A stretch of 64,000 nt of DNA from Pseudoalteromonas sp. XI10 (GCF_001469895.1 NZ_LOPY01000052.1:264570-328569), one strand, 5' to 3'; shown: positions 26,429 through 36,688, counted from the stretch's first letter. A program made the numbers and translations. Notes: generated by a model from the sequence alone, not told the origin.

Positions 26429-29323
26429 ATGGGGAAATTCAAGCTAAGTGCGCTTATGCTGGCTTTAGTGGCAGCAAATAGTGCAATAGCGGCGACGGAA
26501 GAAGAACGCACATCAGCAAAGGAAATCGATCCTGAGCTAGAAGTAATCGAAGTGCGCGGCTTTAGTCGCAGCTTAATTCAATCATTAAATCAAAAACGCT
26601 TTAGCGACACTGTCTCTGAGCAACTATCAGCTGATGACTTAGGGGCATTACCTGATGTGTCTATGGCAGATGCATTAACACGTCTACCGGGGATCTCGGC
26701 GGTACGTACCGGTGGCCAAGCTGCCGAAATCAACATTCGCGGTTTATCTGGTGGATTTGTTTTTTCGACATTAAATGGTCGAGAGCAAGTATCTACTAGT
26801 GGTAGTCGCAGTATTGAGTTTGACCAATATCCGTCAGAGTTAATCAGTTCCGCGGCGGTCTACAAGTCGCCAAAAGCATCACTTATTGAAGGGGGCGTAG
26901 CAGGTACGGTAGAGCTACAAACAGCCAGCCCATTGGATAATGACCAGCAACACAAATTTACTGCGAATGTGCGTGGTATGTATAACGACCGTGCTTCAGA
27001 GGTATTTGATGCCACGGAGTATGGCGACCGTATTAGCTTTTCTTACCAAGGCAAGTTTCTTGACGATACGCTAGGTGTCGCACTGGGTTACGCGCGCTTA
27101 TTCCAACCAAGTGTGGCGACTCAGTTTATCGGTTTAGCATATAACGGTAATAAAGATGTTGATGGGCTAGCAAATGATACCGATGGCCCTGCTGATAACC
27201 CTGCTAATGAATACATCAGTGAAGGTTTTGAGCTTCAGCACTTAGGTGGTGAAGAAACCCGTAATGGTTATTTAACCTCAATTGAATGGGTGCCAGCCGA
27301 TAACTTTAAACTAAAAGGTGATGCGTTTTTATCGCGTTTTGATAGCGAATCATTTGCCCGTGGTTTTCGGGTTAAGTTTGGTGGTCCGTCTGCGGTGTAT
27401 GCTAACCCAGTGCTTGACGGTAATGCGGTGATTGGTGGTGCGATTAACCGCACATCAAATAGCTTTACCCGTGTTGAAATCGTTAATGATGATAACCAAG
27501 ACTTTGATGAAGTAGACAGCTACGGCATTAATGCCGATTGGCAAGTTACTGAGCGTTTAAACGTCAATGCTGACGTGTCGCTATCACGTGCGAAAAGTAA
27601 TTTCCGCAATGGTTTACTTTGGGCATTGGTAGCAGAAGATGCCACCGTTGAGAACCCTGTGTTCGATACCAATGTATCGCTTAACTATCAATTGAACGGC
27701 TTAAACTTACCTGATGTAGGTTTTAACCAAGCCGACGCATTTAGCGATATTGACCGAGTTATGGTCAGTAAATACGGTATTTACCCGTATGAAAATGAAG
27801 ATGAAGTAAAAGCATTTCGACTCGATTTTAAGTATGAGTTAGAGAGTAACTGGTTTAGCTCAATTGAATTTGGTGCGCGTTATTCAGACCGTGAGTACAG
27901 CAATAATCGCTCTGTATTTGAATACGGTAACGATGGTGCATTTTCTTCGACTCAACCACCGCTTCGTCTTACCGATGACATGACCACCGTAGTTGATTGG
28001 CAAGGTGAGTTTAGTTATTTCCCATCATATTTAGCGATAGATTTAGATAAAGCACTCAACGCATGGTTTCCTGATGGGACTCCGCAGCCTGTACAGACCT
28101 GGGGTAACGCCGATGGTGTTGTGGATTTAGATGGTGATGGTGAGCCAGATGCGCAAGGCTATACCACTAACTACTCATGGACCATGTTACAAAGTGGTTC
28201 AGTGTATGAAGAAGTAGTGTCAGCCTATCTGATGCTTAACATTGATACTGAAATTGGCACTCTACCCGTTACAGGTAATATTGGTATTCGCCGAGTAGAT
28301 ACCGATCAGTCAGCGACGGTACTCGAAAACGTCGGTGGCGACCCACAACTCGGTGCGCAGTATATTGTTGATGACAATGGCATTGTTAACGACCTTTATG
28401 CACCAAGCGTGTTAGGCATTAAATACACTGACTACCTGCCTTCATTAAATCTGAACTTTAAAGTCAGTGACGCGACACAAATTCGTTTTGCTGCGGCAAA
28501 AGTGATGGCCCGTGCTCCGATTAACCGTTTAGCGGGTGATGCCAGTGCATCGGTTAACAATGACGGCGAAATTAACGGTTCAAGTACTAATAACCCATTC
28601 TTAAAACCTTTCTATGCTGATCAATACGATATCTCCTACGAGCAATACTTTGAAGACACCGATGGTGCACTGGTTGTTGCTGCGTTTTATAAGAATATCG
28701 ACTCATTCATAGATACGGTAGCCATCGAGAACTTTGACTTTAAGGGTAATGGTTTTAACGTACCAGAATACATTGTTGACCCTGTCAGCGGTGAGCAAAT
28801 CGAAACCACAAATGGGGTGTACACAACTGCGGTTAACAACGCCAAGGGCGGTTATATTCGTGGTATTGAGCTTGCCTATACGCAAGTTTTCTCTTTCTTA
28901 CCCTCACCGTTTGAAGGCCTAGGTATTAACGCCAGTTACTCATATACCGAGAGTGAAGTGCAATCTATTACCGATTTAGGTGGTGATTCTGTGTCGCAAG
29001 ACTTGCCTGGCCTTTCAAACAATGTCTTTAACGGCACACTTTTTTACAGCTATGAAAACTTTGAGACACGTTTGAATGTGCGTTATCGCGATGATTTCGT
29101 TTCAGAGCAAGTTGCTGTCAATGAGCAAGTGGTGAATTTTGATGCAGAAACGGTTGTCGATTTCCAAACGTCGTATCAGTTCACAGATTCATTCGGCATG
29201 TTATTACAAGTGAATAACTTAACCGATGAACCAACACAAAGCTACTTTGGAACAACCAGTAAAACAGGCACCACGCAATTCTTTGGTCGTCAGTTTTATC
29301 TAGGTTTTACCTATAACCATTGA
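26429..29323 (+). CDS. TonB-dependent receptor, TIGR01782 type, for alpha-glucans
   Basis: The 964-residue outer-membrane receptor has a signal peptide (1-21, ending NSAIA). A plug domain (about 50-180) carries DTVSEQLSADDLGALPD, ADALTRLPGISAVR and INIRGLSGGFVFSTLNGR. A 22-strand barrel ends in ...FYLGFTYNH. The plug sequence is that of the Xanthomonas/Caulobacter-type (TIGR01782) receptors that import sugars such as maltodextrins. The pullulanase gene follows after 22 bases, so uptake of starch fragments is the likely role. The start is fixed by AGGGTGGA and by the signal peptide. Confidence 0.93.
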   Translation: MGKFKLSALMLALVAANSAIAATEEERTSAKEIDPELEVIEVRGFSRSLIQSLNQKRFSDTVSEQLSADDLGALPDVSMADALTRLPGISAVRTGGQAAEINIRGLSGGFVFSTLNGREQVSTSGSRSIEFDQYPSELISSAAVYKSPKASLIEGGVAGTVELQTASPLDNDQQHKFTANVRGMYNDRASEVFDATEYGDRISFSYQGKFLDDTLGVALGYARLFQPSVATQFIGLAYNGNKDVDGLANDTDGPADNPANEYISEGFELQHLGGEETRNGYLTSIEWVPADNFKLKGDAFLSRFDSESFARGFRVKFGGPSAVYANPVLDGNAVIGGAINRTSNSFTRVEIVNDDNQDFDEVDSYGINADWQVTERLNVNADVSLSRAKSNFRNGLLWALVAEDATVENPVFDTNVSLNYQLNGLNLPDVGFNQADAFSDIDRVMVSKYGIYPYENEDEVKAFRLDFKYELESNWFSSIEFGARYSDREYSNNRSVFEYGNDGAFSSTQPPLRLTDDMTTVVDWQGEFSYFPSYLAIDLDKALNAWFPDGTPQPVQTWGNADGVVDLDGDGEPDAQGYTTNYSWTMLQSGSVYEEVVSAYLMLNIDTEIGTLPVTGNIGIRRVDTDQSATVLENVGGDPQLGAQYIVDDNGIVNDLYAPSVLGIKYTDYLPSLNLNFKVSDATQIRFAAAKVMARAPINRLAGDASASVNNDGEINGSSTNNPFLKPFYADQYDISYEQYFEDTDGALVVAAFYKNIDSFIDTVAIENFDFKGNGFNVPEYIVDPVSGEQIETTNGVYTTAVNNAKGGYIRGIELAYTQVFSFLPSPFEGLGINASYSYTESEVQSITDLGGDSVSQDLPGLSNNVFNGTLFYSYENFETRLNVRYRDDFVSEQVAVNEQVVNFDAETVVDFQTSYQFTDSFGMLLQVNNLTDEPTQSYFGTTSKTGTTQFFGRQFYLGFTYNH

Positions 29324-29345
29324 TCAGTAAGTTGGAGATAATAAT

Positions 29346-32300
29346 ATGAAAATAATAGCTAATTTTAGCCGCTTACTGATTGCATGTAGCATGGTTTTGC
29401 TAACTGCATGTGGTGGTGGCGCTAGTAACGATATAGATTCAGGGCAAGTTTTATTGACCTGTAGTGTCCCGCAAGTTCCCAATGAAGCGGGGACTGAGTG
29501 TGTTGATCCACCACCGATTAGTTGTCCGGCACCAACGGTACCCGATGAGAATAATGAAAGCTGCGTGGTAGGCGCTGATCCCACTTTGCCTGATCCTGTG
29601 GTTTTCCCTGCAGACGACGAAGCCATCTTATTCTATAACCGCACCAGTGATGATGCATACGAAGGCTATCGATTACACTCATGGAATAATGATGATTGTG
29701 ATGCGTACGCAGCGCCGTTTGATGCCACTGATTGGGCCAATGGGCATGAATACGATGGTATTGATCCTAACTATGGTGCGTACTGGATTGTAAAACTAAA
29801 AGAAGGTTACAACGAGTGTGCTAACTTCATCGTGCATATTGGTACCGAAGGGTCTGGCAAAGCGTTTGGTGATGTTGATTTAAAAATGCCATTGATGCAG
29901 GACGATGAAAAGTTCCAACGTATGAACTTTACCATTCATGGTGAACCATCAGTATTTGAATATCCAATTGTTAGCTTAGGTGAGCGCCCGGTGAGTATTT
30001 CTGGTGCCTCAGCGCATTGGATTGATTTATCTACTATGATTTATCAGCCAAGTAATGAGCTGACAAGCATCATTAAATTACACTCATCCAACAGTGCAGA
30101 TTTAGCTGTCGATGAAGATACTGGTGAGTTAAATGGTCAAGTGGTTGAGCTTACATCGACATCTTTAAGCGATGAACAAATCGCTAAAGTGCCGCACCTT
30201 GCTGGATGGAATGCATACCAAGGTAACTGGGATGCAGCCGCTGCAAAAGAGCTTATTAAACAACAGCTGGTTGTGGCAGGCTATGATGCTGATGGCAAGC
30301 TAACAGAAGCCACTTATGTGCAAGCCGCTAAAGCCCTCGATGACTTATACACCAGTGGCGAAAGTGATGCTAATGAAGCACAACTAGGTGTGCATTACGC
30401 CAATAATGGCATTGATGTGTCGGTATGGGCTCCAACGGCAAGCAATATGAAATTAGCGCTGTATGATGCTGATAAAACAGAGCTTGAACAACTTGCTATG
30501 ACCTTTGATAGCACAACGGGTATTTGGTCTAGCAATGTCGATATCAGTCACGATCGCCATTACTACCGCTTTATGTTTGATGTTTATCACCCAGCGACTA
30601 AGCAAATTGAAAGCTTATGGAGCACAGACCCTTATTCATTAAACGTTTCAACCAATGGTCTATATAGCCAACTGATCAACCTTGATGATGAAGATACTAA
30701 ACCAACCGGCTGGGATGAGCGTATGGTGCCAACGGTTGATTACCCTGAGCAAGCGGTCATTTACGAAGGCCATGTGCGTGATTTTAGTGTACGTGATGAA
30801 ACCGTCAGTGAAGCAAACCGTGGTAAGTATCTTGCGTTTACTGAACTTGATAGCGCACCAATGCAACATCTCAAAAAGCTGGCAGATAATGGCTTAACCC
30901 ATTTCCATTTACTACCACTGACAGATATTGGCACCATTGATGAAGATGCCAGTCAGCGTGTTGATATTACTGCAACCTTAGGTGATTTATGTAGCCGCAT
31001 TGAGGATGATGCCGATGCATGTAAAACCGAAGATAAGAGTGCTTTGATAGTTGATTTAATGGCGTCATATCTACCAGGCTCTGATGATGCTCAAGCACTT
31101 GCTAATGCAATGCGTGGTGTTGATAGCTTTAACTGGGGTTATGATCCGCATCACTTTATTGCGCCTGAAGGTTCTTACGCTTCATCACCTGAAGGTATTG
31201 CACGAGTCAAAGAAACGCGTGCGATGATCCAGTCTTTACAAGAAATTGGTTTACGTGTCGTGCTTGATGTTGTTTATAACCACACGACCTCATCAGGTGT
31301 TTGGGATAAATCAGTGTTCGATAAACTCGTTCCGGGTTATTACCACAGATACAACGAAACCTCTGGTGATATTGAGCGTTCAACCTGTTGTGAAAATACA
31401 GCAACAGAACATGTCATGATGGACAAATTTGTCGCTGATTCAATGGTGATTTTAGCCCGTGATTTTGGTTACGATAGCTTCCGCTTTGATGTGATGGGGC
31501 ATATGCCAAAAGCGTCAATTATGACCGCGCTTAGTGCAGTGCAAGCGGTTGACCCAGATACTTACTTCTACGGTGAAGGGTGGAACTTTGGTGAAGTCGC
31601 TGATAACCGTTTATTTGTGCAAGCTAAACAAATGGATATGGCTGGCAGTGAAGTAGGCACCTTTAATGACCGTATCCGTGAGGCAATTCGTGGTGGTGCG
31701 TTCTTTAGTAATAATGTCACAGATGGCAATTTATCTGAGCAAGATACGTTGCGTTTATCACTGGCAGGTAACTTACAAAACTACATTCTTAAAGACTTTA
31801 AAGGTAATTCAGCAAAAGGCAGCAGCTTTAGCTGGAGTGGTCAGCCAGCGGCTTACGCCCTTGACCCGGCTGACAGCATTAACTATGTCTCTAAGCATGA
31901 TAACGAAACACTATGGGATCAGCTGCAATATAAACATGGCACTAACTTAAGTATTGAAGAGCGTGTGCGTGTTCACAATATGGCTTTAGCTATGCCGCTG
32001 ATGAGCCAAGGTATTCCATTTATGCAAATGGGGGCTGATATGCTACGTTCTAAATCAATGGATCGTAATAGTTATGATTCTGGTGATTGGTTCAACTTTG
32101 TTGATTTCAGTATGGATACCAATAACTGGAATGTAGGCCTACCTCCTGCGCAAGATAACCAAGCGAAGTGGGGCGAAATTGCACCTATTTCAGCAAATCC
32201 TAATGCACAAGCGATGGCAAGCGACATTGAGTACGCAAGTAATGTATTTACTGAATTCTTAGCAATTCGTAGTGCCAGCCCATTATTTAGTTTAACCACA

Positions 32301-33662
32301 GAGCAAGACATTTTAGATCGCGTTGGCTTCCACAATATTGGTAAGCGTCAACAGCAAGGCTTAGTCGTGATGAGTATCGATGATGGCGTTGGGTTGACTG
32401 ACCTAGATAGCCAATACGATGCCATTGTTGTGGTGATGAACGGTACGGATCAAAGCTTATCGCATACGGTATCAACGGCTGCGGGTTTTGAGCTTCACCC
32501 TGTTTTAAAAGCGAGTGTTGACTCAAGTATGTCAGCAGCAAGTTTTATGGCTGGTGAAGGCGAAGGTACCTTTAATGTTCCGCCTTATACTGTTGCTGTG
32601 TTTGTGAAACCACAAGCTGATGCACAAGGCGAAGGCCTAAGTGCCGATGCAACTGTGGGTGCGCCAGATATTGTGCCATTTGGTAGCACAACAGTTTATG
32701 TTCGTGGCTCGTTAAATGACTGGGGTACGGCAAATAGCTTTGAATATGTAGGTAATGGCGAGTATAAAATTGCGATTCCTCTAACCGCAGGTAGCTATGA
32801 ATTTAAAGTGGCTTCTGAAGATTGGTCTACCGTTGATTTTGGTGCGCTTTCTGCTGATGTTGCTGAAGTGATTGAAGGCGAAGATGAGCCGCTAACACGC
32901 AGTGGTGCCAATATGACCTTTACGGCGGCAATGGATGCTGTTTATGTGTTCTCATTTGATGCCACAGACACCGAAAACCCAGTACTTAAGATCTATAATG
33001 AAGAGCCATTTGTTGGTACGCCAATTTATGTACGCGGTAGCTTAAACGATTGGGGTACCAGTGATGAGTTAATGTATCAAGGTAAAGGTGTTTATACCTT
33101 CACTAAACAGTTAACTGCGGGTAGCTATGAGTTCAAAGTGGCCTCTGAAGATTGGAACACGGTGGATTATGGCTCAGGTGAAAGTAGTGCAGCGGTTACA
33201 GTGGGTACTGAAAAGCTACTCGCAGTAAAAGGCGCAAATATGACAATGGATATTGCAAGCGATGGTCAATATCAGTTTGTGTTTGATGCCAGTAACCTTG
33301 AAGAACCACTTATGACTGTATTCAATGCAGAAATGTTTGGCGAAACTCAAGTGTACTTACGTGGCAGTGTAAATGATTGGAGCACAGATAACCCACTGAT
33401 TTATACTGGTGATGCGATGTACAGTACCACCATGACATTAGAAGCCGATGACTATGAGTTTAAAGTCGCTTCTGAAGACTGGAATACGGTGGATTACGGT
33501 GGCAGTGGTGATGCCCCTGTTGCTGTGCTTGGCGAAGCGGCTTTACTAGAAGCGGTTGGCGCCAATATCGCTCTGAGTATTGCAGCTGCTGGCGATTATC
33601 GTTTTACAGTGCAAGGACCTGATCTGAGTAAACTAACAGTGACGGTTGAAGCAGTGGAATAG
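29346..33662 (+). CDS. pulA: lipoprotein pullulanase (GH13) with three C-terminal tandem modules
   Basis: The 1438-residue enzyme cleaves alpha-1,6 branches of starch or glycogen. A lipoprotein signal (lipobox LLTAC, Cys near 26) and a Cys-rich linker lead to a CBM41-like domain (YEGYRLHSWNND, about 97-200) and a second pullulanase N-domain. A CBM48-like domain (about 345-450, LGVHYANNGIDVSVWAP) precedes the GH13 barrel with VVYNHTTSSG, nucleophile D715 in FRFDVMGH, acid/base E744 in GEGWNFGE and D852 in KHDNE. A DUF3372-like beta domain follows. Residues 1116-1438 are three copies of a module of about 109 residues, each with VYVRGSLNDW and YEFKVASEDW. Bacterial pullulanases are often around 1000-1300 residues; the added modules explain the size. 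It is probably anchored to the outer membrane. Confidence 0.94.
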   Translation: MKIIANFSRLLIACSMVLLTACGGGASNDIDSGQVLLTCSVPQVPNEAGTECVDPPPISCPAPTVPDENNESCVVGADPTLPDPVVFPADDEAILFYNRTSDDAYEGYRLHSWNNDDCDAYAAPFDATDWANGHEYDGIDPNYGAYWIVKLKEGYNECANFIVHIGTEGSGKAFGDVDLKMPLMQDDEKFQRMNFTIHGEPSVFEYPIVSLGERPVSISGASAHWIDLSTMIYQPSNELTSIIKLHSSNSADLAVDEDTGELNGQVVELTSTSLSDEQIAKVPHLAGWNAYQGNWDAAAAKELIKQQLVVAGYDADGKLTEATYVQAAKALDDLYTSGESDANEAQLGVHYANNGIDVSVWAPTASNMKLALYDADKTELEQLAMTFDSTTGIWSSNVDISHDRHYYRFMFDVYHPATKQIESLWSTDPYSLNVSTNGLYSQLINLDDEDTKPTGWDERMVPTVDYPEQAVIYEGHVRDFSVRDETVSEANRGKYLAFTELDSAPMQHLKKLADNGLTHFHLLPLTDIGTIDEDASQRVDITATLGDLCSRIEDDADACKTEDKSALIVDLMASYLPGSDDAQALANAMRGVDSFNWGYDPHHFIAPEGSYASSPEGIARVKETRAMIQSLQEIGLRVVLDVVYNHTTSSGVWDKSVFDKLVPGYYHRYNETSGDIERSTCCENTATEHVMMDKFVADSMVILARDFGYDSFRFDVMGHMPKASIMTALSAVQAVDPDTYFYGEGWNFGEVADNRLFVQAKQMDMAGSEVGTFNDRIREAIRGGAFFSNNVTDGNLSEQDTLRLSLAGNLQNYILKDFKGNSAKGSSFSWSGQPAAYALDPADSINYVSKHDNETLWDQLQYKHGTNLSIEERVRVHNMALAMPLMSQGIPFMQMGADMLRSKSMDRNSYDSGDWFNFVDFSMDTNNWNVGLPPAQDNQAKWGEIAPISANPNAQAMASDIEYASNVFTEFLAIRSASPLFSLTTEQDILDRVGFHNIGKRQQQGLVVMSIDDGVGLTDLDSQYDAIVVVMNGTDQSLSHTVSTAAGFELHPVLKASVDSSMSAASFMAGEGEGTFNVPPYTVAVFVKPQADAQGEGLSADATVGAPDIVPFGSTTVYVRGSLNDWGTANSFEYVGNGEYKIAIPLTAGSYEFKVASEDWSTVDFGALSADVAEVIEGEDEPLTRSGANMTFTAAMDAVYVFSFDATDTENPVLKIYNEEPFVGTPIYVRGSLNDWGTSDELMYQGKGVYTFTKQLTAGSYEFKVASEDWNTVDYGSGESSAAVTVGTEKLLAVKGANMTMDIASDGQYQFVFDASNLEEPLMTVFNAEMFGETQVYLRGSVNDWSTDNPLIYTGDAMYSTTMTLEADDYEFKVASEDWNTVDYGGSGDAPVAVLGEAALLEAVGANIALSIAAAGDYRFTVQGPDLSKLTVTVEAVE
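32691..33659 (+). repeat. three tandem 109-residue starch-binding-like modules within the pullulanase gene
   Basis: The units begin at 32691, 33018 and 33345, with a spacing of exactly 327 bases. The conserved ends YVRGSLNDWG and EFKVASEDW are nearly identical in protein and still similar in DNA. They resemble X25/CBM-type beta-sandwiches that bind alpha-glucan. Similarity at DNA level suggests duplication within the gene. Confidence 0.85.
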
Positions 33663-33681
33663 CTTTCCCTGCAGTACCCTT

Positions 33682-33708
33682 AAGCCGGGCTTTTGCTCGG
33701 CTTTTTTT
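33682..33708 (+). terminator. terminator of the receptor-pullulanase operon
   Basis: AAGCCGGGC/GCTCGGCTT (one G-T pair) with a TTTT loop is followed by a run of seven T. Confidence 0.85.
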
Positions 33709-33761
33709 GTATTTAATGAAAAGTTTGTATATTGTCATAACTCTCTATCAAGGAGCCTATG

Positions 33762-34304
33762 ATGACAGAAACCAGTTTAACGAGTGCTAGCTTTGATCCA
33801 AAAGTAAAACAATATTGGTTATTACTGGGTATTTTTACCTGTGTGATTAGTATGGTAGGGATCCCTTTCATTCCAATAGTTGCGTTAATAATCTGGCTGG
33901 TGGCAGGGCGTATTTTAGCGGCGATGTCAGCCACGTTGTTAACGCGTAAGTTAGTGGTAAAACGAGGTGTTTTCTTTAAAGAAGAAAAATCGATCCCACT
34001 TGAAAAAATAACCGATGTGGCACTTAGCCAAGGTCCTTTAATGCGTCAATTTGGCCTTTATCGACTGAGCTTTGAAACGGCAGGTCAATCAGGACAAGGT
34101 GCATTGGTATCATTGCTCGGAGTGGTTGATGCTGAGAAGTTTCGCGAGGCAATCTTGAAACAAAAAGATGAAATGACTCAAAGCAGCAGTGCTAAAGCTG
34201 AGCATCAACCTGAAGATATTCAGTTAGAACTGCTGCGCTCACTTACTTATAGCGTAAAAAACATTGAGCAAATGTTAGTTACGCTATTAGATGAAAAGCG
34301 TTAA
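33762..34304 (+). CDS. bacterial PH-domain (bPH2) membrane protein
   Basis: The protein of about 180 residues has two membrane helices (about 17-55), a bPH2/YdbS-like domain (about 60-135: LLTRKLVVKRGVFFKEEKSI, PLEKITDVALSQGPLMRQFG, LYRLSFETAG) and a C-terminal helix. The role of bPH2 proteins is unclear. ATG 33762 fits AAGGAG better than ATG 33759. The stop codon is interlocked with that of phoD. Confidence 0.85.
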   Translation: MTETSLTSASFDPKVKQYWLLLGIFTCVISMVGIPFIPIVALIIWLVAGRILAAMSATLLTRKLVVKRGVFFKEEKSIPLEKITDVALSQGPLMRQFGLYRLSFETAGQSGQGALVSLLGVVDAEKFREAILKQKDEMTQSSSAKAEHQPEDIQLELLRSLTYSVKNIEQMLVTLLDEKR

Positions 34305-36091
34305 GCCATTTGTAAAGTAGAGCTACCAGCTTGTACGCTGAGCGCTTTTTTACGCTCGTTAAGCAGTGTGTAATCGGCTGTTTTAACGCTACTTACATAA
34401 TGCCACTGGGCAAGCGCTTGCTGTTGAGTAAAGGTGACCGTTAAGTAACCGCGTTCAACTAAGTTGTTGTAGGCTAAGTCGTTAACCAGTAATGCAATAA
34501 CTTGCTCAATTTGTGCGACAGCCTCACTCGATTGCGTATTTAACGCTAAGTAGTTCTCAAGACCTGGAGAAGAAACCGAAGATGTTGCAAACTCAACACC
34601 AGCTGCAGCTTTAGCAGAAACAGGGTTACTTGCATCAGTGACTAATTGTCCTGCCCAGCTGTTATGCGTATCACCAGCTAAAACCACCAAGTTCTTTTGT
34701 GCAGCAATTGCAGTCCCAAGTATTACCTCTCGTTCATAAGCATAGCCATCCCATGCATCAAGATTATAAGGCGCTGTTGTTTCTACGCGTGCTCGCTGCT
34801 CACTAGTCACCGTTGGATCGCCAGCTAATACGCGCCCTTTAATTTGCGCAAGCTCACTAAATAAGGTATTTGCTTGCGCAAGTAATGCAGATGGATCAGC
34901 TCCGTTTGCTTGAGTTACTTGAATATTCATAAGTAACTGTAAAATCTCGAATGGCAAATGCATTTTGGTCATCAGCACTTGTTGTCCAAGTACTTGCCAT
35001 TGTGTTGTTGCTGTCGTTAAACCATCAGTCAGCCATGTAAGTTGCTCGTTACCTAATAGAGCACGAGTAGGTGAGCTAATTGCTGCAACAAAGTCAGTTT
35101 GTCCTTGGCTGCTGGTTAAGTCGAAATCTGCATAATTAACTTGCTCGTCGCGAGCTAAAACACGGGTATCGAGCATGTGTAATGAAACTAAATTACCAAA
35201 CTCAAAGCGTCGATAAATACGTTCTTTATCGGCAACATTACGGATCGGCATCCATTCAAAGTAGGCTTGTAACGCATGCATTTTGCGCTCGCTAAATTCA
35301 CCTTCGCCGTCGTTGTGATTTTCAGCGCCACTGTGCCATGTATCATTAGTTATTTCATGGTCGTCCCAAACAGTAATAAATGCACACTGACTATGGGCAG
35401 CTTGCAAGTTATCGTCTTTACGATAATGGGCGTAACGTTTGCGATAATCCGCTAAAGAAATGATTTCATCGCTATTGTCATCAGGTAATAAACGGCCAAG
35501 TTCGGCGGCATCTTCAGTGGCATAACCTGTATTACCATATTCATAGATGTAGTCACCCAAGTGCAGTACTACATCTAAATCGGTTTGTTTTGCGATTTCA
35601 CCATACACATGGAAGTAGCCAGCAGGATAGTTAGCGCAAGAGACAACGGCAAATTTTACTTGTTCTATGTTGTCGGTTGGAAGCGTTTTACCTGCTCCAG
35701 TAGGTGAGGTTTTACCATTACTTATGAAGCGGTAGTAATAGGTGGTGTTGGCATCGAGACCTTGCAGATCAACTTTTAAGGTGAAGTCAGTTGCATCGCT
35801 TACCTGTGTTTCGCCATCATGGCTAATGGTTGTAAAGTTAGCATCTGTTGAGGCTTGCCAAACTACGTTAACACTCGTGACGTTTTCAAGAGGTGTTATG
35901 CGAGTCCAAATAATTAGACTGTCAGCGAGCGGGTCGCCACTGGCAACACCGTGATCAAAGCTGACAGGGGTTTGCTTTGTAGTTTCGTCATCATCGTCAT
36001 TAAGACTACAGCCCGTTAAACCAAAAGATAAAACGGCGGCTCCAAAACCAGCCGCCGATGCTTTTAAAAAGCGTCTGCGCGAAAAAGTCAT
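34301..36091 (-). CDS. phoD: PhoD-type alkaline phosphatase/phosphodiesterase
   Basis: The 596-residue exported enzyme has a Tat signal (SRRRFLKASAAGFGAAVLSF) and a lipobox-like LTGC, so it may be a Tat lipoprotein. A fibronectin-like N-domain (about 40-140, FDHGVASGDPLADSLIIWTR) is followed by the metallophosphatase domain with the PhoD metal-site motifs SCANYPAGYF, LHLGDYIYEYG, VWDDHEITND and VVLAGDTHNSW. PhoD enzymes use Ca/Fe and release phosphate from esters. No Pho box was identified. Confidence 0.93.
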   Translation of the reverse strand: MTFSRRRFLKASAAGFGAAVLSFGLTGCSLNDDDDETTKQTPVSFDHGVASGDPLADSLIIWTRITPLENVTSVNVVWQASTDANFTTISHDGETQVSDATDFTLKVDLQGLDANTTYYYRFISNGKTSPTGAGKTLPTDNIEQVKFAVVSCANYPAGYFHVYGEIAKQTDLDVVLHLGDYIYEYGNTGYATEDAAELGRLLPDDNSDEIISLADYRKRYAHYRKDDNLQAAHSQCAFITVWDDHEITNDTWHSGAENHNDGEGEFSERKMHALQAYFEWMPIRNVADKERIYRRFEFGNLVSLHMLDTRVLARDEQVNYADFDLTSSQGQTDFVAAISSPTRALLGNEQLTWLTDGLTTATTQWQVLGQQVLMTKMHLPFEILQLLMNIQVTQANGADPSALLAQANTLFSELAQIKGRVLAGDPTVTSEQRARVETTAPYNLDAWDGYAYEREVILGTAIAAQKNLVVLAGDTHNSWAGQLVTDASNPVSAKAAAGVEFATSSVSSPGLENYLALNTQSSEAVAQIEQVIALLVNDLAYNNLVERGYLTVTFTQQQALAQWHYVSSVKTADYTLLNERKKALSVQAGSSTLQMA

Positions 36092-36153
36092 TGCTCTGTA
36101 CCTATAAGTAGAAAAGTACGAGCTTATCCGACCAGTGTTACTGTTCTATGAAG

Positions 36154-36498
36154 TTAAAACACCTGACAAATTTGTTCGGCATTACAGGTGATTACAGTGA
36201 CATTTTCGTAGCCAACACGAGTCAGTGCTTCGGCACTCAGTGTGGCGCGGGCACTACTTGCACAGTGTAAGTAAATAGGCCTTGCGGGATCTTTTTCAAT
36301 TTCCATTAATTTCATTTCAAGTACACCACGCGGGATATTAATTGCACCTGTTGCTGCTTTAGTTGCGTGCTCAGCAGGTTCTCGTACGTCTATTAATAAA
36401 CCGTGGTTTTCGCTTAATTCTTGTTTTGCTTGGTCAGCGTCAATGCGGCGCTGGTTTGGGGCAATAATTTTCATTAAGTCAGGAATTGGGGTCAGCAT
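36154..36498 (-). CDS. single-domain rhodanese sulfurtransferase (YgaP rhodanese half)
   Basis: The cytosolic protein of about 114 residues has one rhodanese domain: LLIDVREPAEHATKAATGAINIP, and the active-site loop CASSAR with C79 in YLHCASSARATLSAEAL. It transfers or carries persulfide sulfur. Start 36498 is fixed by GGAGG nine bases upstream; this SD overlaps the end of the DUF2892 gene, one base apart. E. coli YgaP is a rhodanese fused to a two-helix membrane domain. Here the two halves are separate adjacent genes. Confidence 0.9.
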   Translation of the reverse strand: MLTPIPDLMKIIAPNQRRIDADQAKQELSENHGLLIDVREPAEHATKAATGAINIPRGVLEMKLMEIEKDPARPIYLHCASSARATLSAEALTRVGYENVTVITCNAEQICQVF

Positions 36499-36499
36499 A

Positions 36500-36688
36500 C
36501 TAATCCTCCATGCCAAGTTTGCGTAAAATGGTGATCATTGGGCACCACTTAGTGAATGCCGATTGAATTAAGTTTAGAGCAATAAATACCGTAAACCAAA
36601 TCCACAGCGGACTGTGAAACTGTTGTAGCAACAATGAAATACAGATCATTACACCAGCAATTAGGCGAAGCGCGTCATTTAGTTTCAT
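36500..36688 (-). CDS. DUF2892 inner-membrane protein (YgaP membrane half)
   Basis: The 62-residue protein has two membrane helices (about 5-22 and 27-44) and the family tail KWCPMITILRKLG. It precedes the rhodanese gene and corresponds to the membrane part of YgaP-type proteins. GAGG lies eight bases before the start. It diverges from the ArsR-type regulator gene across an operator-rich spacer. Confidence 0.85.
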   Translation of the reverse strand: MKLNDALRLIAGVMICISLLLQQFHSPLWIWFTVFIALNLIQSAFTKWCPMITILRKLGMED

